Positions 54,131 to 63,574 of a stretch of DNA of 64,000 nucleotides are shown one piece after another; position 1 is the first letter of the stretch, and each line of letters starts with the position of its first letter. Below the pieces are notes generated by a model, which saw only the letters and a program-made list of their open reading frames with translations, was not told the DNA's origin and ran no database searches. Source of the stretch: CAVXSP01 sp963764505. Its GTDB lineage: Bacteria; Acidobacteriota; Vicinamibacteria; Vicinamibacterales; SCN-69-37. Where the stretch lies: NCBI GenBank assembly GCA_963764505.1, contig CAVXSP010000001.1:3782001-3846000 (forward strand), read 5' to 3'. The translations under genes were made by a program, and so were the position numbers.

Positions 54131-55348
54131 CTACATGAGCGCGTCCTTGCAGTACTGGACGCACTTCTTCACTTCCTGAACCGCGTCGGATGTCTGCGGA
54201 ATCTGGTACTCGAGCTCGATCGAGGCCGGGAACTTCCATCCGTTCTTCGCGACGAGCTGCAGCATCGCCTTGATCGGCGTCTCGCCGGTCCCCCACGGCA
54301 GGTTCAGCGCGCAGTGCGCCATCGTCGTTCGATCCTTGAGATGGAAGCTCGAGATCCGGCCGTGGAACTTGTTCAGGAAGTCGAGCGGCGACCCGCCCGG
54401 GTTCGTGGCCGCGACGAAATGCCCGAGATCCACGTTCGCCATGTTGCCCTTCGATACGGCGAACGCTTCGTCGAATACCGTCATGCTGCCCTGCTGGTGC
54501 GTGTGGTACGCCACGAGCATCTGATGCTTCAGCGCGGTGTCGCCCAGACGCTTGAGGGTCTTCGACGCGTCGGGGCCGGCCGGCAGCTCCAGGGTCACGT
54601 GGCTGGCGCCGAGCGTCTTCGCGACGGTGAACGCGTAGTCGAGGTCCTCGTCGGTGCCGTTGGCCTGGATGTCCTTGACCGCGTAGATGCTGACGCCGGC
54701 GTCGTTGTACATCTTCCGCAGGTCCTTGAAGATGTCCATCGAGAGTCCCGAACGCCACTTGCGCTCGGCGGCGGCTGCCGCCATCTGCTCGGGCGTCTGC
54801 TGCCCGCGGCCGCCGCCCCCCGCGCGTGCGCCCGCTCCGGCGCGCCCGGCGGCGGCTCCGCCTCGTGCCGCGCCCCCTCCGCGCGGCGCCGGACACGGCT
54901 GCCCGTTCCACTGTCCGGCCGGCTGGTTGTTGCCGGGTCCCGTCATCATCCCCGCCACCGGCGCGAACGACGGCGCTTCGCCGCGGCCTCCCGGCTCGCC
55001 GCCGGGTCCGCCGGGCCGTCCCGCCCGCCCGCCACCGCCGCGGCCGGCCCGCCCGGCCGCCAGTTCCGCCGGGTAGTTCCCCTTCTTCTGCGCCCAGTCG
55101 TTCACCGGGCCGCCCATCAACTCACACGCGCTGATGCCGGACTCCACGATGTAGCGCAGCGTGGCTTCGGCGCTCTGGTCGGGCATGCTGCGATAGCTGT
55201 AGGTGATCGTGCCGATCTGGACGCCGTTGAACACCGAGTTCGGCTTCGCCTGCAGCAGAGCCGAACCGAAGACCGACTTCTCGAACAGCGCGGCCGCCGG
55301 CAGGGTCGCCAGCGCCAGCCTTCCGAACTCACGTCGTGTGTATGCCAT
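54131..55348 (-). CDS. Tat-exported sugar phosphate isomerase/epimerase-like TIM barrel with Gly-rich insert
   Basis: A 405-aa protein. The Tat signal RREFGRLALATLPAAALFEKS directs folded export. The xylose-isomerase-like barrel supplies metal ligands in order: Glu in SHVTLELPAG, Asp in ANVDLGHFVAA, His in SSFHLKDRT and Glu in ASIELEYQIP. Between the first strands (GISACELMGGPVNDW) and the rest lies an insert of about 85 residues (98-183) of Gly/Arg/Ala/Pro. That insert is not part of the fold and is probably an exposed loop. The convergent stop is 70 bp from the dehydrogenase. Confidence 0.88.
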   Translation of the reverse strand: MAYTRREFGRLALATLPAAALFEKSVFGSALLQAKPNSVFNGVQIGTITYSYRSMPDQSAEATLRYIVESGISACELMGGPVNDWAQKKGNYPAELAAGRAGRGGGGRAGRPGGPGGEPGGRGEAPSFAPVAGMMTGPGNNQPAGQWNGQPCPAPRGGGAARGGAAAGRAGAGARAGGGGRGQQTPEQMAAAAAERKWRSGLSMDIFKDLRKMYNDAGVSIYAVKDIQANGTDEDLDYAFTVAKTLGASHVTLELPAGPDASKTLKRLGDTALKHQMLVAYHTHQQGSMTVFDEAFAVSKGNMANVDLGHFVAATNPGGSPLDFLNKFHGRISSFHLKDRTTMAHCALNLPWGTGETPIKAMLQLVAKNGWKFPASIELEYQIPQTSDAVQEVKKCVQYCKDALM

Positions 55349-55363
55349 GGTGTCTCTCCGTTA

Positions 55364-55403
55364 AAAGCCAGAAGCCAGAAGCCAGAAGCCAGAAGCCAGA
55401 AGA
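55364..55403. repeat. Five tandem CCAGAAG copies
   Basis: AAAGCCAGAAGCCAGAAGCC continues as further exact 8-base copies of AGAAGCC, ending in AGAAGACGG. It is a one-arm tandem array 15 bp upstream of the isomerase gene, in its leader. The gap 55349-55715 also holds the phased operator repeats and otherwise nothing I recognise. Confidence 0.85.
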
Positions 55404-55651
55404 CGGAAGCTCGAACTCCAGTAGGCGCGAGGATATCCCGGATTGGGCGCACCGTGCCCCGGTCCGTGCCAGATCGAGAGTCCCCCCATCACGTCCTCCA
55501 ATCAGCGCAATTGGATGGATACCCCCCGGGTTGCTGAGCATGCCGTCCCTGGACACCGGAACAATACTCCTGCGCAGCCGGGGTGTTTACTGAAGAGGTA
55601 GAAAGCGCCAGGCATCATGCTGCGTTCCGGACCAGAAGTCGTTTCTCACGG

Positions 55652-55677
55652 CTGAAATCGTCTGAAAAAGTCTGAAA
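55652..55677 (+). promoter_or_regulatory. Three 10-bp-phased CTGAAA repeats upstream of the CadC-like gene
   Basis: CTGAAA occurs at 55652-55657, 55662-55667 and 55672-55677, exactly one helical turn apart (GNCTGAAA). They end where a -35 element would sit if TACAAT at 55700-55705 is the -10. Winged-helix proteins of the OmpR/CadC family bind such direct repeats on one face of DNA, so autoregulation is plausible. TACAAT lies only 10 bp from the ATG, so the transcript may be leaderless. Confidence 0.5.
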
Positions 55678-55715
55678 CGACCCCGTGCGGGCAGCGGTAT
55701 ACAATTCGGGCGCGC

Positions 55716-57968
55716 ATGACGGCCTCTCCCCGGTGCTACGCGTTCGGGCCGTATGTTCTGAATCTGGGCCGCGGCATCCTCCTGCGTCACGGAACGCGCG
55801 TCCCCACCACCCCTCGAATCCTTCACCTGTTGGAAGTGCTCGTGACGCACGCGGGAGAGGTCCTCGACAAGGACGACCTGATCCGCCAGGTGTGGGGCGG
55901 GACGATCGTCGAAGAGAACAATCTCGCCCGACAGATCTCGAGTCTGCGGAAGGTGCTCGGCGAAACACCTGGCAGCTGCGACTACATCGCGACGGTGCCA
56001 GGGGTCGGCTACCGCTTCGTCGCGCCGGTGACCGGCGTCGAACCCGGCGCGGAGCTCGCGGCACTGATGCCGCCCCGGCCGCCTCGCTGGCGGTGGGATC
56101 ACCTCCTCGAGGGCGCCGTTGCCATGATCGCCGTGGCGGCCGTCGCCGCGTTCGTCTCGACGAGGCGCGAACGCACGGCTTCGAATGCCGCTCCGGTCCA
56201 ACGCTCGATCCGGCAGTTCACGTTCGGCGCCGGACTGCAGCAGGATCCGGCCTGGTCTCCCGACGGTCGCCGGCTGGCGTTTGCGTCCGATCGCCTCGGC
56301 AGCCAGGACATCTGGGTCGAGCGCGTGGGCGACACCGACGCCGCGCGGGTGACGTCATGGCCCTCCCGCGAATGGGAGCCCGACTGGTCGCCCGACGGTC
56401 GGATGATCGCCTTCCGCTCGGATCACAACGGGAGCGGCCTCTACGTCGTGTCCTCCGGCGGCGGCGAGCCGCGGCGGATCTCCAGCTTCGGCCGCCGCCC
56501 GCAGTGGTCGCCCGCGGGCGACTGGATCCTGTTCTCGAACGCGAGCGTCCGGACGGGCACGCGAAGACTGTACGTCGTGGCGCCTGACGGCGGAGCGCTC
56601 CGCGAAGTGTGCACGGGCGCGATCGAGCCGTTCATCTCGTCGGCGTGGGCCAGCTCGGTGGAGGCCGCGTGGCACCCGGACGGGCGCCGCGTGTCCCTCT
56701 GGGGACGGATCGGCGACCGGTGGGCGCTGGTCACCGTGCCCGTCTTTGGCGGGCCGGAGACGTCGTCGGCCATTCCGGACGCGGTCCTCCGGGACATCGA
56801 GGACTCGCATCTCAAGCTGGGCCGCTTCATCTGGGCGCCGTCGGGCAGGTATCTCTTCTTCGAAGGCGAGAGCGGCGAGACGCACAACGTCTGGCGCGTC
56901 GGGGTCGATCCGGCGACGCTCGCCTGGACCGGGGCGACGGAGCGGCTCACGACGGACGTCGGCGAGGAGCGCGACATCGCTCTGTCGTCGGATGGGGGGC
57001 GCCTGGCTTTCACCGTACGGTCGCAGCGGACGCGCCTCTGGTCCTTCGGCTTCGATCCGCAGAACGGGAGGCTGGGTGGAGACGCACATCCGCTGACCGC
57101 CGGCAGCGCGGCCCAGGTGGACGTCGATACGCTTCGGGACGGCAGTCGCCTGGCCTACCGTGCCGTCCAGGCGGGCCGGAGCGAGGTTCGAGAGCTCCAG
57201 CCCGGGAGCAGCGAGGACCGCGTGCTGCTCGTGAGCAACGACTGGAGTCCCTCGAGCCCGCGGTGGTCGTCGGACGGGCGACGGCTGGCCTATTCGCGGC
57301 CGTCGGCCTCGGGGACCGCCGGAGCCGGCAAGAACGTGGTCGCCGTCCTCTCCACGGACGAGCGGCGCGAGCAGCTCGTGTCGCTGCCAGGGGACGCGAT
57401 TCTGCGGCCCTCCGACTGGTCGAGCGACGGCAAGACCCTTCTCGGCGATTGCCGTGTCTCGGCGGGCGAAGCGATGGCCATCTGCTCGATTCCGGCGCCG
57501 GGTTCGGGACAGCAGGCCGGCGCGCTGCGCGTCCTGTTCCGCGACCCGCAGAAGAACCTCTACGGCCCGCGCTTCTCGCCGGATCACCGATGGGTCAGCT
57601 TCGTCGCCGTCGACACCCGGGGTTCGTCCTCGTCGCGCATCTACGTCGCGCCCGCCTCCGGCGGACCGTGGGTCACCATGACCGACGGGCAGTCTTTCGC
57701 GGACAAGCCGCGATGGGCGCCAGACGGGCGCACGGTCTATTTCATCTCCGATCGTGACGGACACCTCAACCTGCGCGGCCGGAAGTTCGAGCCCGACGCC
57801 GGCGCGCCGGCGGGTGAGACGTTCTCGGTCACGTCGTTCGAGAGCCCGCGCCGCGGTCTCCCCGCCAACATCAAGCAGATCGAGTTCGCCATCGCCGAAC
57901 ACCGGCTGTTCCTGCCGCTGACCGAGACCGAAGGCGACGTCTGGATCCTCGACGACGTCGATCGATAG
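55716..57968 (+). CDS. CadC-like winged-helix regulator with TolB/PD40 propeller
   Basis: A 750-aa membrane regulator. The N-terminal OmpR-type winged helix (1-103) has VPTTPRILHLLEVLVTHAGEVLDKDDLIRQVWGGTIVEENNLARQISSLRKVLGE and ends IATVPGVGYRF. One membrane segment follows (132-147, GAVAMIAVAAVAAFVS). The long outer part contains repeated WSPDGRRLAFASD-type units (for example DPAWSPDGRRLAFASDR, EPDWSPDGRMIAFRSDH, RWSSDGRRLAYS, RWAPDGRTVYFISDRDGHLNL), the PD40/TolB-like beta-propeller. It would sense an extracytoplasmic signal and act on DNA from the membrane. No ribosome site is obvious before the ATG. Confidence 0.92.
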   Translation: MTASPRCYAFGPYVLNLGRGILLRHGTRVPTTPRILHLLEVLVTHAGEVLDKDDLIRQVWGGTIVEENNLARQISSLRKVLGETPGSCDYIATVPGVGYRFVAPVTGVEPGAELAALMPPRPPRWRWDHLLEGAVAMIAVAAVAAFVSTRRERTASNAAPVQRSIRQFTFGAGLQQDPAWSPDGRRLAFASDRLGSQDIWVERVGDTDAARVTSWPSREWEPDWSPDGRMIAFRSDHNGSGLYVVSSGGGEPRRISSFGRRPQWSPAGDWILFSNASVRTGTRRLYVVAPDGGALREVCTGAIEPFISSAWASSVEAAWHPDGRRVSLWGRIGDRWALVTVPVFGGPETSSAIPDAVLRDIEDSHLKLGRFIWAPSGRYLFFEGESGETHNVWRVGVDPATLAWTGATERLTTDVGEERDIALSSDGGRLAFTVRSQRTRLWSFGFDPQNGRLGGDAHPLTAGSAAQVDVDTLRDGSRLAYRAVQAGRSEVRELQPGSSEDRVLLVSNDWSPSSPRWSSDGRRLAYSRPSASGTAGAGKNVVAVLSTDERREQLVSLPGDAILRPSDWSSDGKTLLGDCRVSAGEAMAICSIPAPGSGQQAGALRVLFRDPQKNLYGPRFSPDHRWVSFVAVDTRGSSSSRIYVAPASGGPWVTMTDGQSFADKPRWAPDGRTVYFISDRDGHLNLRGRKFEPDAGAPAGETFSVTSFESPRRGLPANIKQIEFAIAEHRLFLPLTETEGDVWILDDVDR

Positions 57969-58120
57969 ACGCGGGGCGCGCCGCCCGTATCGTCGCCGTT
58001 CGGGTCCTCCTCACGAGTCGGCCGTTCCGTATACGATGTATCGGCGCGTTCGCGCGTCCTTTTTGGCTCATCCAGCCAGAGACGACGATGAAGAAGAGCA
58101 GGAAGAAGAAGGAGAGCAGC

Positions 58121-58786
58121 ATGCGTGTGTCAGAACGGAGAGCGATCGGCACGATCATGGTGGTCGTCGGCCTGGGCCTGACCGCCGCACTCACCGCCCA
58201 GGGCGGCCCGGCGCCGTCCCTCAAGGACCCGGCGAGCCTGACCGAGGATGCGCCGGCGAAATACAAGGTGCGGATGGAGACGAGCAAGGGCGACTTCACG
58301 ATCGAGGTCGAGCGGGATTGGGCGCCGCGCGCGGCCGTCCGCTTCTACAATCTCGTGAAGAACGGCTACTACAACGACTGCCGGTTCTTCCGCGTGCTGC
58401 CCGGATTCATCGCGCAGGTGGGCATCAACGGCGATCCGGCGGTCAATCAGGTCTGGCGAGGCACCCGGATCATCGACGACGCCCGCAAGCAGACGAACGA
58501 GCGGACGTACGTCAGCTTCGCCGCTGGCGGCCCGAACACGCGGACCACCCAGATCTTCGTCAACATCAAGGACAACGCCCCGCTCGACGAGGCGAACATG
58601 GTGCCCTTCGGCAAGGTGTCGTCGGGAATGGACGTCGTGGAGAAGCTCTACAGCGGGTACGGAGACGGACCGCCGAATGGCAAGGGACCGGAGCAGTCGA
58701 AGGTTCAGCTCGAAGGCAACGCGTACCTCCTGAAGGACTACCCGAAGCTCGACTACATCAAGACGGCCGTGATCGAAGACGACTAG
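58121..58786 (+). CDS. Secreted peptidyl-prolyl cis-trans isomerase (cyclophilin type)
   Basis: A 221-aa cyclophilin. AAGGAG six bases before the ATG at 58121 supports this start; an upstream ATG would add eleven Lys/Ser/Arg-rich residues. A signal sequence (RRAIGTIMVVVGLGLTAALTA) is followed by the domain GDFTIEVERDWAPRAAVRFYNLVKNGYYNDCRFFRVLPGFIAQVGINGDP. Then come AAGGPNTRTTQIFVNIKDNAPLDEANMVPFGKVSSGMDVVEKLY and GDGPPNGKGPEQ. Most catalytic-site residues (Arg of CRFFRV, Phe and Gln in FIAQ) are present. It assists folding in the periplasm. Confidence 0.92.
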   Translation: MRVSERRAIGTIMVVVGLGLTAALTAQGGPAPSLKDPASLTEDAPAKYKVRMETSKGDFTIEVERDWAPRAAVRFYNLVKNGYYNDCRFFRVLPGFIAQVGINGDPAVNQVWRGTRIIDDARKQTNERTYVSFAAGGPNTRTTQIFVNIKDNAPLDEANMVPFGKVSSGMDVVEKLYSGYGDGPPNGKGPEQSKVQLEGNAYLLKDYPKLDYIKTAVIEDD

Positions 58787-58844
58787 AAGTAGAGAGTGAA
58801 AGGCCGCCGGGCCGACCGTCCCGGGCGGCGGTCGGCCCTGGCGC

Positions 58845-59351
58845 CTACTTCTTCATCGGCATCGACGTCGGCGCGGCGGCCTTCACCGTCTCCTGGTGAA
58901 AGACGGCGACCCACTTGCCGCCGCGGTTCGCGTACACCGTCGACGCGAAGACCGGGCTCTTGACCGGCTGATCCATCATCGTGCCCTTGCCGCTCCAGGT
59001 GTAGGTCAGAACGGCCGTGCCATCGTCGACCCAGAGCACCTTGAAGTCATCGAGCTTCATATCGGTGATCTTGGCCATCCCAGGCTTGAGCATCTTCTCG
59101 AACTCGCTCACCGGGGAGACACCCATCATCTCGTCGATGCTCCACGCGTCGGCGGCGACGACGGACTTGAACGCGGCCAGATCACCCCTGACGACGGCGT
59201 CGTTGACCTTGCGTTCGTTCACGATGAGCGCCTGCTCGATGGCCGCCTTGCCGGACGCCGCTTTCGAGGCTGCGGCTTTCTTGGCCGGCACCTGCGCCGA
59301 CGCCACACCGGTACACAACAACAGACACGACGCTGCGAGAATCAGTTTCAT
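58845..59351 (-). CDS. Secreted NTF2-like (SnoaL/DUF4440-type) protein
   Basis: A 168-aa protein starting at ATG 59351 with AGGAGG six bases before it. The signal is KLILAASCLLLCTGVASAQ. A Lys/Ala spacer leads into a cone-shaped NTF2-like domain: IVNERKVNDAVVRGDLAAFKSVVAADAWSIDEMMGVSPVSEF, then LDDFKVLWVDDGTAVLTYTWSGKGTM and VYANRGGKWVAVFHQET. Such domains bind small molecules or act as subunit modules; no reaction can be assigned. It follows the PQQ gene on the same strand by 24 bp. Confidence 0.85.
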   Translation of the reverse strand: MKLILAASCLLLCTGVASAQVPAKKAAASKAASGKAAIEQALIVNERKVNDAVVRGDLAAFKSVVAADAWSIDEMMGVSPVSEFEKMLKPGMAKITDMKLDDFKVLWVDDGTAVLTYTWSGKGTMMDQPVKSPVFASTVYANRGGKWVAVFHQETVKAAAPTSMPMKK

Positions 59352-59375
59352 CCCCATCCTCCTGGACGGAACGTC

Positions 59376-61215
59376 TCAGTTCAGCACGAACATGTAGAGG
59401 CCGCCGCCGGCGCTGAACAGGACGTGCTGTTTGCCATCGAGCATGAACGTCTCGGCCGGCGCGCCCAGCCCGCCAATCTGCGAGTACCACAGGGCCTTGC
59501 CCGTCCGCGCGTCCCACGCCTCCACGTTCGGCGGGTTGGTCAGGAACAGCACGCCGCCGGCGGTCGAGAGCAGGCCGGAGCTCCCGCCCCTCAGATCCTT
59601 GCGCCACTTGACCTCGCCGGTCTTGTAGTCGATGGCATCGAGCTTCGTGCCCCACGACAGGCTGCTTCCGCCGCTCGTGCCGCCCAGCCCCATCGATCCA
59701 CGCGGATCAGGCTCCCTGAGATAACTGATGCGCATCGAGTTCTGCTCGTGCACGTAGAAGAACCCCGTGTCCGGCGAGAACGTCGGGGGCGGATAGTTCA
59801 GCACGTCGCTGTTGACGAGCGACCCCGCGATGGTCGCGTCCTTGTTCGGGTTGCGCTTCGGCTGCCCCTTCTCATCCAGGCCCACGGCCCAGTTGTTGAC
59901 CAGGCCGATCCGGCTCGTCACGAGGTGCTCCCCCGTGGTGCGGTCGAGCACGAAGAAGTAGCCGTTGCGGGTGGCCGTCATCACCAGCTTCCGCACCCGC
60001 CCTCCGAACGGCATGTCGACCAGTACCGGCGTCTGGGTCGAATCCCAATCGTGCGTGTCGTGCGGCGACGTCTGGAAATACCAGGCGATCTTGCCCGTGT
60101 CGATGTTGACGGCGACGAGGCACGACGTGAACAGGTTGTCGCCGTCGCCCCGTCCCTGGGTGTAGGCCGGCGTCGGGTTGCCCGTGCCGTAGATGTAGAG
60201 GTGCGTGTCGGGATCGTAGGCGCCAGGTATCCAGGTGGCGCCGTTGCCATGGCGCGCCGCGTCCAGGCTGATCCAGGAGTCGAGGCCCGGGTCGCCCGGG
60301 TTCTGCGGCGTCGAGTACAGAATCCACTGCACGGCGCCCGTGCGGGGATCGAGCGACTTGAGGAACGCCGGCGCGTCGAGGTCGTTGCCCGTCCCGACGA
60401 GGACGTGATCGCCGATCACCATCGGCGCGTTCGACGAGAAGTACTGCTGATCGAACGGCGCGATTTCGTGCCGCCAGACCTCGTGGCCGTCCGTGGCGTC
60501 GAGGCAGACGACCCAGTCGTCGTGCAACTCGAAGTACACGTAGTTGTGCCACATGCCGACGCCGCGCGTCTGGAGGCTGGTTCCGCCGCGCGTCTTCCAG
60601 TAGTAGTGCCACAGCACGGTGCCGTCCCGCGCATCGATGGCGTAGACGTTGTCCGGCGACGACGCGTAAATGGTCCCGTCGACGAACAGGATCCCGCCGC
60701 CCGGTGCGCGCTCGCTGCAGTTGTTGACGCTCCCGTCGCCGAAGCCGCCGACGACGATGGGCGCCGAGGATCCGCCGCCGCCGCGGCCACCGCGCCCACC
60801 ACGGCCGCCGAAGCCGCCGAGCGCGCCGGCGCCCGCGCCGGTCTCCCCACGCCCGTCCGGGCCGCATCCCGTCGTCAGCGTCGTGATCCACTTGAGACTG
60901 AGATTCTTGACCGTCTCGGTGTTGACGAGCTTGAGGGCGCTGTATCGTTTGCCGCTGAGGTCGCCCGAGTACCGACCGCCATTCATCGGTCAGGGGCGCC
61001 CAGATGCTCGCCGGATCGAGCCCTCCCATGGTCGGGTTCGGCCGCGGCGCGCCAATCTGCACCGTCTCCCCCGTCCACCCGGGCCGGCCCGGCACGCTCT
61101 CCGACGCGTTCTGGCCGCTCTGGGCCAGGACCGAGAACGAGAGAGTCAGAGGATGAGAGGGTGAGAACAGAACGACCAAGCTCCCCACCACGACGCTGAC
61201 ACAGAGCTTCCTCAT
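59376..61215 (-). pseudogene. PQQ-dependent dehydrogenase (quinoprotein), frameshifted
   Basis: The start at ATG 61215 follows GGGGTGAG and encodes a signal peptide (RKLCVSVVVGSLVVLFSP) and DPASIWAPLTDEWRS. Next frame: YSGDLSGKRYSALKLVNTETVKNLSLKWITTL, the normal quinoprotein opening. The join needs one base less at 60972-60973. The eight-bladed propeller that follows has GGGILFVDGTIYASSPDNVYAIDARDGTVLWHYYW, CLDATDGHEVW and KLDAIDYKTGEVKWRKDLRGGSSGLLSTAGGVLFLTNPPNVEAWDARTGKALW. It ends GGGLYMFVLN, with a Gly-rich insert near residue 90. Sugar or alcohol substrates are typical. The next gene encodes its likely electron acceptor. Confidence 0.85.
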
Positions 61216-61273
61216 GAATCTCACCCCTTCACCCTTTCGCGCTCTTCCCCGCCCACCCTCGTCCCCACGCCGC

Positions 61274-62242
61274 TCACTTCATCGTCGCGAGATAGGCGGT
61301 GATGTCGTGCATCTTCTTGTTTTCGGGATCGTCGAAGATCAGCTTCATCGCCATGCCCTTGTGGGCCGTCTGCGGATCCGCGACCTCGACCTTCGGCACG
61401 CCATCGGCGCGCGCAATCGACTTGCGCGTGCCGTCTGGCAGGGTGAGCACGACCAGGAAGTCGGTTTCGAGCACGAGCGTGCCCTCGAGCTTCGAACCGT
61501 CGGCCATCGTCACGACGGCGTGATCGCCGCCGCCGCCGCCCCCCCGGCCGCGGCCCCCGCCGAATCCTCCGCCGCCGACGAACCACGCGTTCTGGAGGTC
61601 TCTCGGGTCGGGGTACTTCGACGCGACGCCGTTCAGGCTCTTGTCGCCGGTGTGGCATCCGGCACAGCGGACCGAGAATTCCGTCTCGCCGGCTCTCGCG
61701 TCGCCGACCAGCACGTTCAGCGTCACGTCGGTGGGATATCGCCCCGGCGGGCTGCCCTGACCGCTCATCGTCGCCTGAACGCTGTGGATGTACTCCGCGA
61801 TCGCGGTCGTGTCCGTCTGCACGAGCGAGAGCGCGGGCTTGTGCGCGGCCACGGCCTGGGTCACGAGCTCGCCGTGTTCGTCATTCAGCGTGAAACCCGA
61901 TCGCAGCAGGTTGGCGCCCTGCGGGCTGCCGCGCAGATCCGATGCGTGGCAGCTCGCGCAGTTGCCCTCGTAGAGGGACTTCCCGCGCACCAGCACGTCC
62001 TGCGGGGCGATCTGGCGCGTGAACTGCGTGAATCCGCCGCGGCGCTGGCCCCCGGCGCGCCCGCGTCCGGCCGCGCCCTGCCCGCCCTGACGCCCGGCGC
62101 CCCGGCCGGCCGGCGGCGTCTGGACGGCGGGCGACTGCGCTTGTCCGGCCGGCGCCGCGCCCTGCTGGGCGCCGAGATCCATCGCCCCGCCGATTGCGAC
62201 AGCGGCCGCTGCCGTCACTACACCGCGTACCAGAGCCTTCAT
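61274..62242 (-). CDS. Diheme c-type cytochrome
   Basis: A 322-aa secreted protein. Signal region KALVRGVVTAAAAVAIGGA, a Gly/Arg/Ala-rich spacer (45-72), then two heme sites CASCH (95-99) and CAGCH (193-197). A Gly-rich loop separates the second heme from a small C-terminal domain (AVVTMADGSKLEGTLVLETDFLVVLTLPDGTRKSIAR), of a kind seen in cytochromes that partner quinoproteins. It stands directly upstream of the PQQ dehydrogenase and probably takes its electrons. Confidence 0.92.
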   Translation of the reverse strand: MKALVRGVVTAAAAVAIGGAMDLGAQQGAAPAGQAQSPAVQTPPAGRGAGRQGGQGAAGRGRAGGQRRGGFTQFTRQIAPQDVLVRGKSLYEGNCASCHASDLRGSPQGANLLRSGFTLNDEHGELVTQAVAAHKPALSLVQTDTTAIAEYIHSVQATMSGQGSPPGRYPTDVTLNVLVGDARAGETEFSVRCAGCHTGDKSLNGVASKYPDPRDLQNAWFVGGGGFGGGRGRGGGGGGDHAVVTMADGSKLEGTLVLETDFLVVLTLPDGTRKSIARADGVPKVEVADPQTAHKGMAMKLIFDDPENKKMHDITAYLATMK

Positions 62243-62291
62243 ACGCCCTCCAACAAACACGGGGCCTTCGCCCCAGTCCGGGCCGGTGCCT

Positions 62292-62351
62292 TCAGTTGAG
62301 CACGAACGCGTAGAGCATATCGCCAACGGCTGCAGAACGCACTGCCGCCGG
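62292..62351 (-). pseudogene. 3' remnant of a second PQQ dehydrogenase
   Basis: The minus strand reads SAAVGDMLYAFVLN and then TGA. This matches the end of the gene at 59376-61215 (GGGLYMFVLN stop). Upstream residues soon become unrelated, so only some 15 codons are left. Too short to be sure, but position beside the diheme cytochrome fits an ancestral duplicate. Confidence 0.4.
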
Positions 62352-62503
62352 GCGAGCCGACGCCCTCGCGGATTCGGATCACGTAGCGGCGCCGACGCGC
62401 GGGCCGTGCGCCCGCCAGAGCCCGGCGTACCACCAGCGCCGATGCGCCCGATGACTTCACCGGGCCCGGGCCTGGAACCTCGGGCGCGGAGGCCATTGCG
62501 ACT

Positions 62504-63574
62504 CTATCCAGCCAGGTGCGCTTTCAAGAATCTTCCCGTGTGCGAAGCCTTGCACCGCGCAATGGCCTCCGGCGTCCCCGTCGCGACGATTTCCCCCCCG
62601 GCGTGACCGCCGTCGGGCCCGAGATCGATCACGTGGTCCGCGGTCTTGATCACGTCGAGATGGTGCTCGATGAGCAGCACCGTGTGGCCGGCGTCCACGA
62701 GCCTGTTCAGCGAGTCGAGCAGGTGTTGAATGTCCGCCAGATGCAGCCCCGTCGTGGGCTCGTCGAGGATGTAGACGGTGTGCTTGGCGCGCTGCAGCGC
62801 CGACAGCTCCGTCGCGATCTTGATGCGCTGCGCCTCGCCGCCCGACAGCGTCGTCGCCGACTGACCGAGCGTGAGATACCCCAGGCCGAGATCCGCGAGG
62901 ACCTGGATTTTGCGGCCGATGGACGGCTCGTTCGCGAAGAACGTCACGCCCTCTTCGACCGACATGTTCAGAATGTCGTCGATGGTCTTGCCGCGCAGCG
63001 TGGCCTCGAGCGTCTCCGGGTTGAACCGCGCGCCCTTGCACGCGCCGCACGTGACCTCGACGTCCGGCATGAAGTAGAGCTGCGTGGCGATCACGCCTTC
63101 GCCCTGACACTCCTCGCAGCGTCCGCCCTTGACGTTGAAGCTGAAGCGGCCGGGCCTGTACGCGCGCTCGACCGAGAGCGGCCTGGCCGCGAACAGATCG
63201 CGAATCGCGTCATAGAAGCCGACGTACATCGCCGGATTCGACCGGCTGTTCCGGCCAATCGGCGACTGGTCGATGTTCACGACCTTGTGCACGTGCTCGA
63301 CCCCGTCGAGGCCGTCGTGATCGCCGGGGAGCGTGCGCGTGTCGACGAGCCGCTTCCACAGGGCCTTGTACAGGATGTCCGCGACGAGCGTGCTCTTGCC
63401 CGACCCGGACGCGCCCGTGACCGCGACCATCAGCCCCAGCGGAATCGTCACGGTGAGGTTCTTGAGGTTGTTCTCGCGCGCGCCGCGCACCACCAGAGAC
63501 TTCCCGTTGCCCTTGCGGCGCGCCGGCGGCGTGGCAATCGACCGCACGCCCGAGAGGTATTGACCGGTCGGCGA
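62504..63574 (-). pseudogene. uvrA: 3' part of uvrA (excinuclease ABC subunit A), N-terminal half missing
   Basis: The frame encodes the last 357 residues or so of UvrA. They begin at SPTGQYLSGVRSI and continue with GARENNLKNLTVTIPLG, Walker A VTGASGSGKSTL, IDQSPIGRNSRSNPAMYVGFYDAIRDLFA, the zinc cluster GGRCEECQGEGV ... CGACKGARF, signature LSGGEAQRIK and Walker B YILDEPTTGLH. The first ATPase module and UvrB-binding parts (about 550-600 residues) are absent. Upstream of 63575 the DNA switches to a nucleotidyltransferase in another frame. It reads like UvrA's second half (UvrA2-like) joined to foreign sequence. Whether this is natural or an assembly join is open. Confidence 0.8.

Noticed and set aside
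58896..61199. A 767-codon plus-strand frame antisense to the quinoprotein and NTF2-like genes
   Set aside because: Composition is Arg/Val/His-rich without domains, while the minus-strand genes are well supported.
62239..62496. An 85-codon minus-strand frame between the cytochrome and uvrA
   Set aside because: No ribosome site, no family match, and it overlaps the quinoprotein remnant in another frame.
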